Shown here piece by piece: positions 10,450-19,851 of a stretch of 64,000 bases of DNA (position 1 is its first letter; each line of letters opens with the position of its first letter). The stretch spans positions 1,116,001 through 1,180,000 of the forward strand of contig NC_003910.7 of assembly GCF_000012325.1 (NCBI RefSeq), given 5' to 3'. The notes under the pieces were generated by a model. It was not told where the DNA came from. It did no database searches and saw only the letters and a list, made by a program, of their open reading frames with translations. The DNA is from Colwellia psychrerythraea 34H. Lineage in GTDB: Bacteria > Pseudomonadota > Gammaproteobacteria > Enterobacterales > Alteromonadaceae. Both the position numbers and the translations under genes were made by a program.

Positions 10450-11838
10450 TTATTTTATCAACTCAATGAGCTCATGAATGGTTTTTACTGCTTTGATGTT
10501 AGCGCCAAGCCCTTCCATTGATTTATGATAATTACGGTAAGGAATAAATATTTCGGTGAAGCCATGCTGTGCTGCTTCTTTAACACGAGGTACGCCGCTG
10601 TCTATAGGTCTAACGTCGCCATTTAAGCTCAATTCACCCATGATGCAGGTATTACGAGGTATAACAAAGTCATTCAGGCTGCTTAATAGTGCTGTGACCA
10701 AGGCTAAATCGATACAGGTTTCAGACTCATCAATTTTTAAGCCGCCGACAATATTAAAAAAGGTATCGTGAAATATCTTCGTTTTGGTATGTTTACGCAA
10801 TATCCCGGTTAACATTTTAATTCTGTTCATGTTCAAACCAACACAAACACGTTGTGGAAACTCTGCCTCGGTTTCAGTGGTCAAACATTGAATTTCTAAC
10901 AGCAGATTGCGATTGCCTTTACGAATACAGGTGATTGTTGAACCAGGAGATTCGGTACTAGAACCCGATAAAAATATTTCGCTCGGATTATCAACACTGA
11001 GCATACCGCGTTCACACATCTTGAAAATACCGACGGTGTCGATATCACCAAAACGGTTTTTGTTCGCTCTAAGCGTACGAATTTGACCGTCATTAGTATC
11101 AATATGCAACAGGGCATCTACTATGTGTACTAGTGTTTGCGGGCCGGCAATTTCGTTGTTTTTATTTACATGGGCAATAATAAACATAGTGACATTATTT
11201 TGCTTGCAGTACTGGGTCAGTGATTGCGCACTGCTTTTTACTTGTGAAGGAGAGCCAGGACTGCCATTTGCATTTTCAGTGACTACCGCTTGGATAGAGT
11301 CAATTACCGCAAACTTAATTTTGTTTTTATCTAATTCATCAATGATGGCTTCAACACTGGTTTCAGCTAATAGGTAAAGGTTATCTTCGTCATAATCCAA
11401 CTTTAATCGGTGCACACGGTTTTTGAACTGAGAAAGGGATTCTTCAGCGGTACAATAAAGTGAGGCGTGAGTTTTTGACATACGAGCGACAAGATCGGAG
11501 AGTAGGGTCGTTTTACCTGCGCCCGGATCGCCAGAAATAATATTTACCGATCCTGTTGTCACTCCTCCGCATAAAACACGATCAAGCTCGCCGATACCTG
11601 TTGATCTTTTTTCTGCATCAATGGATTCTATTTCGTTAATCTTTTTAGAGCCGCCACCCGTTAAACCTGCATAACCACCGGTACTTGTTGTACGAGTAGC
11701 TGCATTTTTACTTGCTGCTTTTGGTATTTTCATTTCTACCAGGGTATTCCATGCTCCGCAACGGCACTGTCCTTGCCAACGGGTATGATTCATACCGCAA
11801 TCGGTGCATACAAATTCGATTTTTGCTGCTTTTACCAT
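10450..11838 (-). CDS. radA: DNA repair protein RadA
   Basis: The 462-residue protein acts with RecA in branch migration of recombination intermediates. It has the N-terminal zinc finger (Cys11, Cys14, Cys25, Cys27), a RecA-like ATPase with Walker A GDPGAGKT (about 103-110), the RadA signature KNRFG, and a C-terminal Lon-like domain (GELSLNGDVRPI). Length equals E. coli RadA (460). ATG at 11838 follows GGGTGG. In enterics radA lies near serB; here serB is about 3 kb away, beyond the PilZ gene, a related but altered arrangement. A small hairpin (ACGCTAGT / AACTAGCGT, about 10310-10332) lies between this gene and the peptidase. Confidence 0.96.
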   Translation of the reverse strand: MVKAAKIEFVCTDCGMNHTRWQGQCRCGAWNTLVEMKIPKAASKNAATRTTSTGGYAGLTGGGSKKINEIESIDAEKRSTGIGELDRVLCGGVTTGSVNIISGDPGAGKTTLLSDLVARMSKTHASLYCTAEESLSQFKNRVHRLKLDYDEDNLYLLAETSVEAIIDELDKNKIKFAVIDSIQAVVTENANGSPGSPSQVKSSAQSLTQYCKQNNVTMFIIAHVNKNNEIAGPQTLVHIVDALLHIDTNDGQIRTLRANKNRFGDIDTVGIFKMCERGMLSVDNPSEIFLSGSSTESPGSTITCIRKGNRNLLLEIQCLTTETEAEFPQRVCVGLNMNRIKMLTGILRKHTKTKIFHDTFFNIVGGLKIDESETCIDLALVTALLSSLNDFVIPRNTCIMGELSLNGDVRPIDSGVPRVKEAAQHGFTEIFIPYRNYHKSMEGLGANIKAVKTIHELIELIK

Positions 11839-12133
11839 CTAGATTTACCACCCTTTAAACGATAACATGACGGTAATAAGCGTCTGTCATTGAACAATAT
11901 TATGTTAATTTACACTATCAATAAAAACCAATTTATAAAAATGAATGATTTTGTTTGATCTCCATCATTGAGAGGCATAGAAATTGCTTAGTTTTTAATG
12001 ATAAAGTCGGTTAGATTATAATGATTTTGATTTTTTTGTCTAAGTTAAAAGTAATGATAAAAATTCTAACCTAACAGCGACGCTGTAATTTAGTGTTAAA
12101 ACATATGGTAAAGCAGAAGTTAATAATAAAACT

Positions 12134-14602
12134 ATGGATAAAGATTTCAGTAAACATCATAAAATCATTGCCAATTTTCGTGGTGAGGTAAACAAAAATA
12201 GTTTTGAAGCTAGTTATAGTGCTGTAACTGAGCACCTTAATAAAACTGAAAAGTTTTTGTTGAAAATGGAATTAAAACGCTTAGCGGGTGGTTGTGCGCG
12301 TTCCATTGATTTACGTGGCTTGGTCAATGGTGAATGTCAGTTATTTGACTTTCAAGGTCAAACTCATTTTTTGGACGATGTTGCTATTGCCACTTTCAAA
12401 GAAAATGTGGCGGTATATGGTAGTTATACTTTTGGCGTGTACGAATCAGTTAAAAATGCTAAAAATAGTTTTCGTAATATTTATCAAAATGAAAAGGTTA
12501 CCCCTAGCGTCGTTGATAGTATTAATAACAATAATAAATCAGGAACAGAAAAGCTCCAATATCCAGCAAAACTAAATTTCTTAGCAAACTATCCCAACCG
12601 TGCTGAAGAGCGAATGAACTTTGCTATTCCTATCACCTTAACCGTACTGAATAAGCAACAGTTAGTGACAACCAGTATTGATCTGAGTGTTAAGGGGATC
12701 AAGTTTAAACTGATTAATGATATTTCTTTATTTAAAGGTGATCAATTAAGCATCGCCTTTACTGGTTTAGAGCAAGAGTTTCAATTTAGTAAAGATGATT
12801 CGTTTTATTTTGAAGTTAAAAATGTCTTACGAGACTCAGGGACTCAACTTATAGGTTGTCTGCGTATAGATATTCCTGAAAATGATAGCTTTGAACGATT
12901 CTTAGTGGGTTATATTCAAGGAAATAAACGCCGTTATAAAATCAACTTAGATAACAGTCTAGCGGCATTACAGACGAGAAGCCTTGAACAATATGCACTA
13001 GTTAAATTAAATGAATTGATTATATTTATGCATAGTGCCAAAGGGGATATGAACAAAATTTCACCTCGCTATGCGCTAACTACCAAAAACAATCAAAAGT
13101 TATATCAATATTGGCACGATGAAAAAAAGCGCTCAGCATTGCATTACCTTATTAATGCTGAGCGACTAGCGCGTTTAAATGTTTTACAACAACAAGGTAA
13201 GAGTTTATTAGTCTTTAGCTTTATTCATCAACATAAAGGTGACAAGTTTTTCTATACGGTAGATGAAGAGCAACTTAAACATGATAATGCTTTTTTTATG
13301 CAGTTCTTAGCTTTTGCAGCGAGTAAAACTAGCTTTGCTATCACAGCGTTAAAGTCGCTGACGATAGATGCGGAACAAGCTTATTCGCCATTTACTTTAT
13401 CTACTGCTCTGACTAAGCAGCAAAACTATTTAAATCCCCCACTAACTAATGAAGTGAATGATATTCTTGCAGGTTTACCCTATGCAGTAACGGCAACTGA
13501 TGTTACTGGTACTAGTGATTTTAGTGATTATCAAGCGCTAGGCTATGAGGGTATCGATCTTGATCGGCTTAAAAGTTTACGTCAAAAGCATAATGATAAA
13601 GAAAGCCGTGTCGATGAAATAACCTTAAGTTATGGACATCAACGTCAAGAAGTTCGCTTTAAATACCAAACACCCGTTAGCATTGAGTCTGAAGCTTCAA
13701 ATTGGTCTGGATTGTCGGCAGATTTTTCTGTTTCAGGGCTAAAAGTGGACTTAGAAAACCCCGCTGTGTTATCAAAGGGCGATATCGTTCATTTAAGCTT
13801 TCCAAAATTACAGAAAATAACCTCAGCTTTTGATCTAAAGCAGTTACCTTATAAGATCATGAGGATCAGTAAAGATAAAAAGGTGGTCAACCTGCGTGTG
13901 TCCGTTAAAGAGCATCAACATATAGGACGATCATTTTTTAAATTATTAATTGATAAGAACAAAAATAAATTAACCCCTGATGAGTATGCCATGCTAACAC
14001 CTGGTTTATCAGGTGCACTAAGAACTTTGTATGCGGTGAATATGGAAATACCTACTGCGATGGTGCAATCAAGTGGTAGTCGCTATAAAGTAGAAAACTT
14101 AGTAGTAGGGACGCACGGTTATCAAAGCCATAAAAATTTATTATCAGCGATGTTACGATTAAGTGATCGTCATGGTTATTATAATTTATACCCTCTGTTA
14201 GGGAATTTGCAGGTCAGTAATTTAATCGATCAACATATGAAAAAACTAGTGGCGAGTGATACTGCCGTTAGTGAACTCATCTATATTGCTATCGATGCAA
14301 GTATTACAGACATAGAAAAATCGGTAACAATAAAGCAAGTGAGTGAGCTTAATACGCCACAGATGAGAAACTTTTTTATTAAAAACGCTTTGAAACAAGG
14401 TGACTTTTACAGCCTGCAATTGAAATTATCACGTAGTGATGAGGCTCATATGGAACATTTAAACCCAGAGCTGGCGTATATCGGCTCTTATGCTATACAT
14501 CGTGGTAAACAACTTGAGCAAGATATCTATAGTGTTGCGGGGTTAGTTCAGCTAATTGATGTCACACAAGAAACATTACTGAGATATAAGCTGACTCAAT
14601 AA
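12134..14602 (+). CDS. Large protein with two PilZ (cyclic-di-GMP binding) domains
   Basis: The 822-residue protein has no signal peptide or clear membrane segment. Two PilZ-like domains are visible. The first has arginines 156 and 160 (NRAEERMNF) followed by DLSVKG at 183-188. The second has RQEVRF near 500-505 followed by DFSVSG at 530-535. These are the RxxxR and (D/N)xSxxG elements that hold cyclic-di-GMP. The remaining regions, including the C-terminal 200 residues, are not recognised. Two GGDEF-EAL genes lie about 30 kb away. The ribosome binding site is weak, and the 295 bases upstream hold only the divergent radA promoter region. Confidence 0.8.
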   Translation: MDKDFSKHHKIIANFRGEVNKNSFEASYSAVTEHLNKTEKFLLKMELKRLAGGCARSIDLRGLVNGECQLFDFQGQTHFLDDVAIATFKENVAVYGSYTFGVYESVKNAKNSFRNIYQNEKVTPSVVDSINNNNKSGTEKLQYPAKLNFLANYPNRAEERMNFAIPITLTVLNKQQLVTTSIDLSVKGIKFKLINDISLFKGDQLSIAFTGLEQEFQFSKDDSFYFEVKNVLRDSGTQLIGCLRIDIPENDSFERFLVGYIQGNKRRYKINLDNSLAALQTRSLEQYALVKLNELIIFMHSAKGDMNKISPRYALTTKNNQKLYQYWHDEKKRSALHYLINAERLARLNVLQQQGKSLLVFSFIHQHKGDKFFYTVDEEQLKHDNAFFMQFLAFAASKTSFAITALKSLTIDAEQAYSPFTLSTALTKQQNYLNPPLTNEVNDILAGLPYAVTATDVTGTSDFSDYQALGYEGIDLDRLKSLRQKHNDKESRVDEITLSYGHQRQEVRFKYQTPVSIESEASNWSGLSADFSVSGLKVDLENPAVLSKGDIVHLSFPKLQKITSAFDLKQLPYKIMRISKDKKVVNLRVSVKEHQHIGRSFFKLLIDKNKNKLTPDEYAMLTPGLSGALRTLYAVNMEIPTAMVQSSGSRYKVENLVVGTHGYQSHKNLLSAMLRLSDRHGYYNLYPLLGNLQVSNLIDQHMKKLVASDTAVSELIYIAIDASITDIEKSVTIKQVSELNTPQMRNFFIKNALKQGDFYSLQLKLSRSDEAHMEHLNPELAYIGSYAIHRGKQLEQDIYSVAGLVQLIDVTQETLLRYKLTQ

Positions 14603-14761
14603 GTTTTTTGCTATTTGTTGCAGTTGAAAATTTCAGTGTAAAACTAAACCTGATTGTTATTATTTACCCGCACTATTTCAATATGTCTGAATTTACCTAT
14701 TGAAATAGAGCGAATATAGATTGTGTTCAGCCTTCTAAAACTTTAGATGACATGATAAAAA

Positions 14762-15772
14762 CTACGCTAACCAGTGTAACAGGCAATCTAAACCTTGCTC
14801 GTTTATGCTGCTATCAGCTTGAGCTAATACAATAGGTTTAGCATGGAAAGCAACACCAAAGCTTGCCGCAGCCATCATCACTAAATCATTGGCACCATCA
14901 CCCATCGCAACGGTTTGATTTACTGGTATTTGATACTCTTTACTTAAAATGGCTAAAGAATCCGCTTTTACTTGCGCATCAACCACGCTACCTAAAACCT
15001 TACCGGTGAGTTTTCCATCAATAATTTCAAGGGTGTTGGCAAAAGCAGCATCTAAGTTTAAGGTTTCTTTTAGATGATCGGCAAAATAAGTAAAACCACC
15101 AGAAGCAATAGCAATACGCCAATTGTGCTTTTTAAGCTCAACAATGAGTGGTTTTAATCCAGCCATTAAGGGAATGTTTTTTGCTACATCACTTAATATA
15201 CTTTCCGGTGACTCTGCTAATGTTGCTACACGTTGATGCAGACTTTGTGCAAAATCGAGTTCACCCAACATGGCGCGCTCTGTTACTTCAGCGACTTCTT
15301 CACCAACGCCCGCTAGCTTAGCTATTTCATCAATACACTCAATTTCTATGGTGGTTGAGTCCATATCCATCACTAATAATCCAGGCACTGCTAATTTAGG
15401 TACCTGTGTTAATAAAGCGGCTTCAATTTTATTCGCTAAAGCGAAGTCAGCTACTGCTTTACGGGTTTTGATAAAGTCAGCACAGTTCACTTGAAAACGA
15501 CAACTCGTTTGATTATTACGGTGATTAATCGTAGTGAGCGTTATGATTTCAAGCTGAGCATCGTTTTGCAATGCTAACAGCTGCGACAGTGGAAGTTGTT
15601 GGAATACAACCAACTCTATCTGCTCTTCTGTTGCCGGTTCACTTAATATATTATCAGCTAAAGTAACTGCTTTTTCAGACAAACTAAAAGCGATAGGTAG
15701 TTGTTGATTTTGTAAATTATTGGCTAAATACTGTTCAAGTGAAAGGGGTAATATAGTGGTAATAAAAGACAC
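14762..15772 (-). CDS. serB: Phosphoserine phosphatase
   Basis: SerB removes phosphate from phosphoserine, the last step of serine synthesis. The HAD motifs are clear: DMDSTTIEIECIDEIA (nucleophile Asp), SGGFTYFA, and AMGDGANDLVMM. An N-terminal region of about 120 residues precedes the catalytic part, as in E. coli SerB (322 residues; 336 here). The start is GTG at 15772 with AGAGAG 9 bases upstream. It is divergent from ytjB, the same pairing as in E. coli. Confidence 0.96.
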   Translation of the reverse strand: MSFITTILPLSLEQYLANNLQNQQLPIAFSLSEKAVTLADNILSEPATEEQIELVVFQQLPLSQLLALQNDAQLEIITLTTINHRNNQTSCRFQVNCADFIKTRKAVADFALANKIEAALLTQVPKLAVPGLLVMDMDSTTIEIECIDEIAKLAGVGEEVAEVTERAMLGELDFAQSLHQRVATLAESPESILSDVAKNIPLMAGLKPLIVELKKHNWRIAIASGGFTYFADHLKETLNLDAAFANTLEIIDGKLTGKVLGSVVDAQVKADSLAILSKEYQIPVNQTVAMGDGANDLVMMAAASFGVAFHAKPIVLAQADSSINEQGLDCLLHWLA

Positions 15773-15874
15773 GTTAACTCTCTTGGGTATGTTCTAAAAT
15801 TAATAAACTTCACATCAGTTAATAATCTAACTATAGTGGCACTATCGATGCGCTAAAATGTCACCAGTGTTCTT

Positions 15875-16567
15875 ATGAAGCAAGCCGAACAGCCTTTATA
15901 CCCTAAATTATCCTCGATTTATAATAAAATCCTGCAATTAGCTAGTGCAATTTTGCTTATCATAGTACTGATGAGTCTCTGGCAGTCAACCGGAGAGAGA
16001 AATAGTGATAACTTAACGGCGCACTTTAATTATATTGCTAAGCAGCAACTTCAACAGGCGATTGCGGGGGTTGCGGTTATTCTTGAGCAATCACATGAAA
16101 GTAAAGTAGATCAAGATGCGTTTTTACAACGTTATCTTGATGGTTTAACAAAAGTTAACTTTGTTAAACAAGCCCATTTATATGATGCTACAGGGCTATT
16201 AGTCGTATCGAGTGCTTCGGTGGAAAAAGATAAGCAGGGTAATGAACTCGCTCCGCCTAGTGCAAAGAGTATTAACGACCTTTACGGAATTTCTCCTCAT
16301 CAACGCAATGTAACAGATACCTTAACGCCTTTTGTTGAAGAAATACGTCAAACAGACTCAAGCAGTTACAATCTACATGGTTATCTTCGATTTACTATCG
16401 AGCAATCTTATTTAACTGATATTTTAGCTAAAGCGGATGAAGAACAACAGTCTTTACAACGCTTAATGTTGTTATTAGCAGGCGTCGTAGGGTTCCTACT
16501 TACTCGGGGGTTAAATCGTTTTAGCAGGCGCGGATATCGTTTAGATTCTGAGTCTAAAACAGACTAA
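15875..16567 (+). CDS. ytjB: YtjB/SMP family inner-membrane protein
   Basis: The 230-residue protein has membrane segments near residues 19-37 and 192-210, enclosing a periplasmic region with YDATGLLVVSS, typical of sensor-like extracytoplasmic folds. Sequence, size and position opposite serB fit the YtjB/Smp (also AhpA, haemolysin-expression modulating) family, whose molecular function is not known. The start at ATG 15875 has a weak ribosome binding site. The gene ends 10 bases from the convergent tatD-like gene. Confidence 0.8.
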   Translation: MKQAEQPLYPKLSSIYNKILQLASAILLIIVLMSLWQSTGERNSDNLTAHFNYIAKQQLQQAIAGVAVILEQSHESKVDQDAFLQRYLDGLTKVNFVKQAHLYDATGLLVVSSASVEKDKQGNELAPPSAKSINDLYGISPHQRNVTDTLTPFVEEIRQTDSSSYNLHGYLRFTIEQSYLTDILAKADEEQQSLQRLMLLLAGVVGFLLTRGLNRFSRRGYRLDSESKTD

Positions 16568-16577
16568 TACATTTCAT

Positions 16578-17483
16578 TTAAGTGAAAAATATCTGATTGA
16601 TGTTATGTTCAAGCTGATTTGCTATCTCCTCTGAACTTTCAGGGCGTATGGTTGATAACACTTCAAAAATTTTTATTAGATTTACTGGGGAGTTAGTTGG
16701 AGAGCTAACTACCGTCTCAAGCTTTTCTTGTTCCGTACCCTCATTATTTGTCAGAACTTCTTCACCTGTCACTTCTCGACTTAACGGCATCGATGGCGCA
16801 TCAGTTTCTAAAGCTAAACTCTCTAAGGGAAGGCGCTTGAGGGTATTGATGGTTTTTTTAGCACGAGAATAAGTAATAGTACTACCGACACCGAGTTTAA
16901 AACCTAAATCAATATACCCCATAGCTTGTTGATAACTACCTGAGAATCCATGAATGATGCCTTTTCTTTCTAACTGATATTTTTTCAGGAACGGCATTAT
17001 TTTATCGTGAGATTGCCTGTGATGTATTATTACCGGTAGGTTTTGCTGTTTAGCGAGATTGAGTTGAAAATCAAAAAAATGCTGTTGATGATGCAAGTTA
17101 TCTTCAGGGGTTTGTCCATGGTTTACGGCTTGTTTGGCAATAGCGCCGTCAATGCCAATCTCTCCTACGGCAATTATCTCGTTTCGCGACTTAATTACTA
17201 ACTCACTTAATGTTTGAAGGTGAGAGTCATTAAGGGCTTGTAAAAACCACGGATGAATACCTAAGCAAGGGTAAATCTTAATCGGATTAGTGTTGGTGAT
17301 ATTACTAAGGTTATCACGGCAGCGCTTTGCTAGATTAAGGACTTGAGTGAAGTTGTCAGGCGCAATAGAGGGCACGATTATACGGTTAATTGCAAGTTGC
17401 TGACATTGGGCTAATAAAGCGGGTAGTTGCTCACTAAAAGCAATATCATCAAGGTGGCAATGGCTATCGGTAAACTGCATCAT
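16578..17483 (-). CDS. TatD-family metal-dependent DNase (YjjV-like)
   Basis: The 301-residue protein has the TatD metal ligands in order: TDSHCHLDD, GEIGID, IIHHRQ, IIHGFSGS and ETDAPSMP. TatD proteins are Mg-dependent 3'-5' exonucleases of DNA or RNA. In E. coli the paralogue yjjV lies close to prfC, and prfC is also nearby here, favouring YjjV over TatD. An insertion of about 20 residues (EVLTNNEGTEQEKLETVVSS) follows the last ligand motif and makes it longer than the usual 260. AAGGGGC precedes the first of two consecutive ATG codons. Confidence 0.9.
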   Translation of the reverse strand: MMQFTDSHCHLDDIAFSEQLPALLAQCQQLAINRIIVPSIAPDNFTQVLNLAKRCRDNLSNITNTNPIKIYPCLGIHPWFLQALNDSHLQTLSELVIKSRNEIIAVGEIGIDGAIAKQAVNHGQTPEDNLHHQQHFFDFQLNLAKQQNLPVIIHHRQSHDKIMPFLKKYQLERKGIIHGFSGSYQQAMGYIDLGFKLGVGSTITYSRAKKTINTLKRLPLESLALETDAPSMPLSREVTGEEVLTNNEGTEQEKLETVVSSPTNSPVNLIKIFEVLSTIRPESSEEIANQLEHNINQIFFT

Positions 17484-17560
17484 TGCCCCTTTGATTATTT
17501 ATTATTGAGAGTTAACTATTAAGAATAGGACTTCTATTCTTGAACACTAAACCTTTCCGT

Positions 17561-17635
17561 CGTCATGCTCTGGGTGTTTTAATTGAGCATCCATTTTGAT
17601 TACTGGACTCCCGATCTTACATTACTTGAATGACG
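17561..17635. repeat. Possible decayed palindromic intergenic repeat
   Basis: The ends CGTCAT (17561) and ATGACG (17635) are inverted, and an internal GGACTCCCGATC segment recalls the common GTCATTCC...GGGAATCC intergenic repeats of proteobacteria. Only one copy is in the window, so this is a weak call. Confidence 0.35.
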
Positions 17636-17676
17636 TAAGAGTTAAGATAACAAACTCCGTTTATTGTAATTTATTT

Positions 17677-17758
17677 CTAGTAAACGTTAGTGGAAGGAAA
17701 AAAACGAAGCTGACGAATGTCAGTGAGTATTTTTTGACGCTCCAATCACGTTTACTAG
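17677..17758 (+). repeat. AG-stem-TGA hairpin element, copy 1 (after argS)
   Basis: The outer stem pairs CTAGTAAACGTTAGTGGA with TCCAATCACGTTTACTAG. The core at 17708-17730 reads AG, then CTGAC-GAAT-GTCAG as an inner hairpin, then TGAGTAT. The element starts 8 bases past the argS stop, with the core antisense to argS. It shares its core with copies at 28030, 28519 and 40229 and the layout of the copy at 19737, while the outer stem is unique. Confidence 0.75.
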
Positions 17759-17765
17759 GGTAAAT

Positions 17766-19514
17766 TTACATACGTTCCATTGTTTCAATGCCTAATATAT
17801 CTAACCCTTGTTTTAAGGTATCAGCAACAACGTTACATAACGCTAGACGTGAAGCTTTAACTTCACCGCTAATGCCTTCTTTAAGAATAGGACAGGCTTC
17901 ATAAAAACTCATGTAGAGGCTGGCTAATTCATAAAGGTAGTTACATAACAAATTAGGTGTACATTCACTGATGACTGCATCAACCACATCTTCAAGTTGT
18001 AATAACTTTAATGCTAAAGCTTTTTCTTGTGGCTCGATTATGTTGATAACCGCATCATTTTTAACTGTGCCAGCTTTAGAAAAGATACTTTGAATACGAG
18101 AGTAAGCATATTGTAAATAAGGTGCAGTAGCGCCTTCAAAGCTCAACATCGTTTTCCAGTCGAAAATATAATCACTGGTACGATTTTTTGATAAATCGGC
18201 AAACTTAACTGCGCCTATGCCTACTTTCTTAGATATTTCAGTTAGATCAGTATCAGTAATATCTGGATTTTTCTCTTTGATTAATGCCGCAGCACGCACG
18301 ATAGATTCATCAAGTAATTCAGCTAACTTGATAGTACCGCCAGTACGGGTTTTAAATGGCTTGCCATCATCACCCATCATCATGCCAAATGGGCAATGTT
18401 GGTAACCGACATTTTCAGGTAATAAGCCAGCTTTACGCGCAACAATTTCAACTTGTTTAAAGTGTAATGCTTGACGAGCATCAGTAAAAATAATAATGCG
18501 ATTGGCTGCTAGTTTACCACTGCGGTAACGACATGCAGACAAATCTGTTGTTGCGTATAAGAAACCGCCACCCGATTTTTGTACGATAAATACTGGTGCT
18601 TCACCATCTTTGTTAGCCATTTCATTAATAAAAACAACTTTAGCGCCTTGACTCTCTTCCGCTATTTTTTTCGCCATAAGCTCATCAACAACAGTAGATA
18701 AATCGTCGTTATAAGCGCTTTCGCCCATAATATCAGAGCGTTTTAATGACACATTTAATTTAGCGTAAATTTCTTCACTGTGCGTGATTGAAATATCAAT
18801 AAACTGTTGCCATAACTTGGCACAAGCTTCATCACCACTTTGCAGTTTAACTACATCAGCACGTGCTCTATCAGCAAAACCTTCTTCGTTATCAAAGCGT
18901 ACTTTTGCTTCACGGTAAAAATTTTCTAAATCGGCAAGGGCAGTTTCAGCAACTTCATCACTGGCAAGTTTATCGCTTAAGTGTGCGATTAACATACCAA
19001 ATTGCGTACCCCAATCACCCATGTGGTTTTGACGAATAACTTTGTCACCACGAAATTCTAATGCACGTACAACAGCATCACCAATGATGGTTGAACGTAA
19101 GTGACCAACATGCATTTCTTTGGCAAGGTTAGGCGCTGAATAATCAACAACGACTGTTTGCGATTCATCACCAGGGGTTGTGCCGCGTTGTGCTACGCCA
19201 ATAAAGTCATCTTGAGCAACTTCATTTAGTTGCGCCGCTAACCAGCTTTCATCTAAATGAATATTAATAAAACCAGGGCCGGCTAATTCAATTTTGCTAG
19301 CGATGCCGTCTAAGTCTAGTTCGGCAACAACCTTGGTTGCTAACTCACGGGGATTGGTTTTTAGTTTTTTTGCTGCGCCCATCACACCATTAGCTTGGTA
19401 ATCACCAAACTGAGGACGGTTAGATAAGCTAATTGCAGGATTAGTACCTTCAGGTAAGCCAGCAGCAACCATAGCTGCACTGACTCTTTCGCTTAATATG
19501 TTCTTAATATTCAT
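17766..19514 (-). CDS. argS: Arginyl-tRNA synthetase
   Basis: ArgS charges tRNA-Arg. I choose ATG 19514, giving 582 residues beginning MNIKNILSERVSAAM, which aligns with the E. coli start (577 residues); an ATG at 19571 would add 19 hydrophilic residues with no family counterpart. Class I features: the HIGH-type motif HVGHLRS (in SAPNLAKEMHVGHLRSTIIG), MGDWGTQFGML, and the anticodon-binding C-terminal domain with QYAYSRIQSI. AAAGAG precedes the chosen start. It lies between prfC and the tatD-like gene, all on the minus strand. Confidence 0.96.
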   Translation of the reverse strand: MNIKNILSERVSAAMVAAGLPEGTNPAISLSNRPQFGDYQANGVMGAAKKLKTNPRELATKVVAELDLDGIASKIELAGPGFINIHLDESWLAAQLNEVAQDDFIGVAQRGTTPGDESQTVVVDYSAPNLAKEMHVGHLRSTIIGDAVVRALEFRGDKVIRQNHMGDWGTQFGMLIAHLSDKLASDEVAETALADLENFYREAKVRFDNEEGFADRARADVVKLQSGDEACAKLWQQFIDISITHSEEIYAKLNVSLKRSDIMGESAYNDDLSTVVDELMAKKIAEESQGAKVVFINEMANKDGEAPVFIVQKSGGGFLYATTDLSACRYRSGKLAANRIIIFTDARQALHFKQVEIVARKAGLLPENVGYQHCPFGMMMGDDGKPFKTRTGGTIKLAELLDESIVRAAALIKEKNPDITDTDLTEISKKVGIGAVKFADLSKNRTSDYIFDWKTMLSFEGATAPYLQYAYSRIQSIFSKAGTVKNDAVINIIEPQEKALALKLLQLEDVVDAVISECTPNLLCNYLYELASLYMSFYEACPILKEGISGEVKASRLALCNVVADTLKQGLDILGIETMERM

Positions 19515-19736
19515 TGTAATAGACTCTTTATCATTGTTATTTGGCTCAATCTTGGCATCAATGATACTCACATGCGCTGCATGCTCCGTGTCATTTCTTT
19601 AACCTTGAACCAACTAACTGCGATAAAGAAGCTATTACGCAGTTAGTGAAATTTATTTTTTAAGTTCTGCTTCATTATTAAAATAATCAGCAAAATATTT
19701 TTAATCTTTATTTACGATTTAATTCTGTTTGGTTAA

Positions 19737-19842
19737 CTAGTTCGTTTATTTTACAAGGCGCTTGATCATTTTTATAAGGGAGCTTAGTACACTAAGTGAC
19801 AGCATAAAAATTATCAAGCAACACCGAAAAATGACGAACTAG
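19737..19842 (+). repeat. AG-stem-TGA hairpin element, diverged copy 5 (after prfC)
   Basis: A 106-bp near-palindrome with arms of about 52 bases. The outer ends pair CTAGTTCGT with ACGAACTAG and the middle pairs CTTGATCATTTTTAT with ATAAAAATTATCAAG. The centre (19781-19800) is AG, CTTAGT-AC-ACTAAG, TGA: the same AG-[stem]-TGA layout as the other copies but with different stem sequence. It begins 10 bases after the prfC stop, core antisense to prfC. Confidence 0.6.
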
Positions 19843-19851
19843 GACACCAAA

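Noticed and set aside
16648..16872. Plus-strand frame of 74 codons inside the tatD-like gene
   Set aside because: It lies opposite a well-conserved coding region and has no family resemblance.
17484..17676. CRISPR-like or integron attC-like array near the argS hairpin
   Set aside because: There is only a single decayed palindrome and one hairpin element, no spaced repeats and no integrase.
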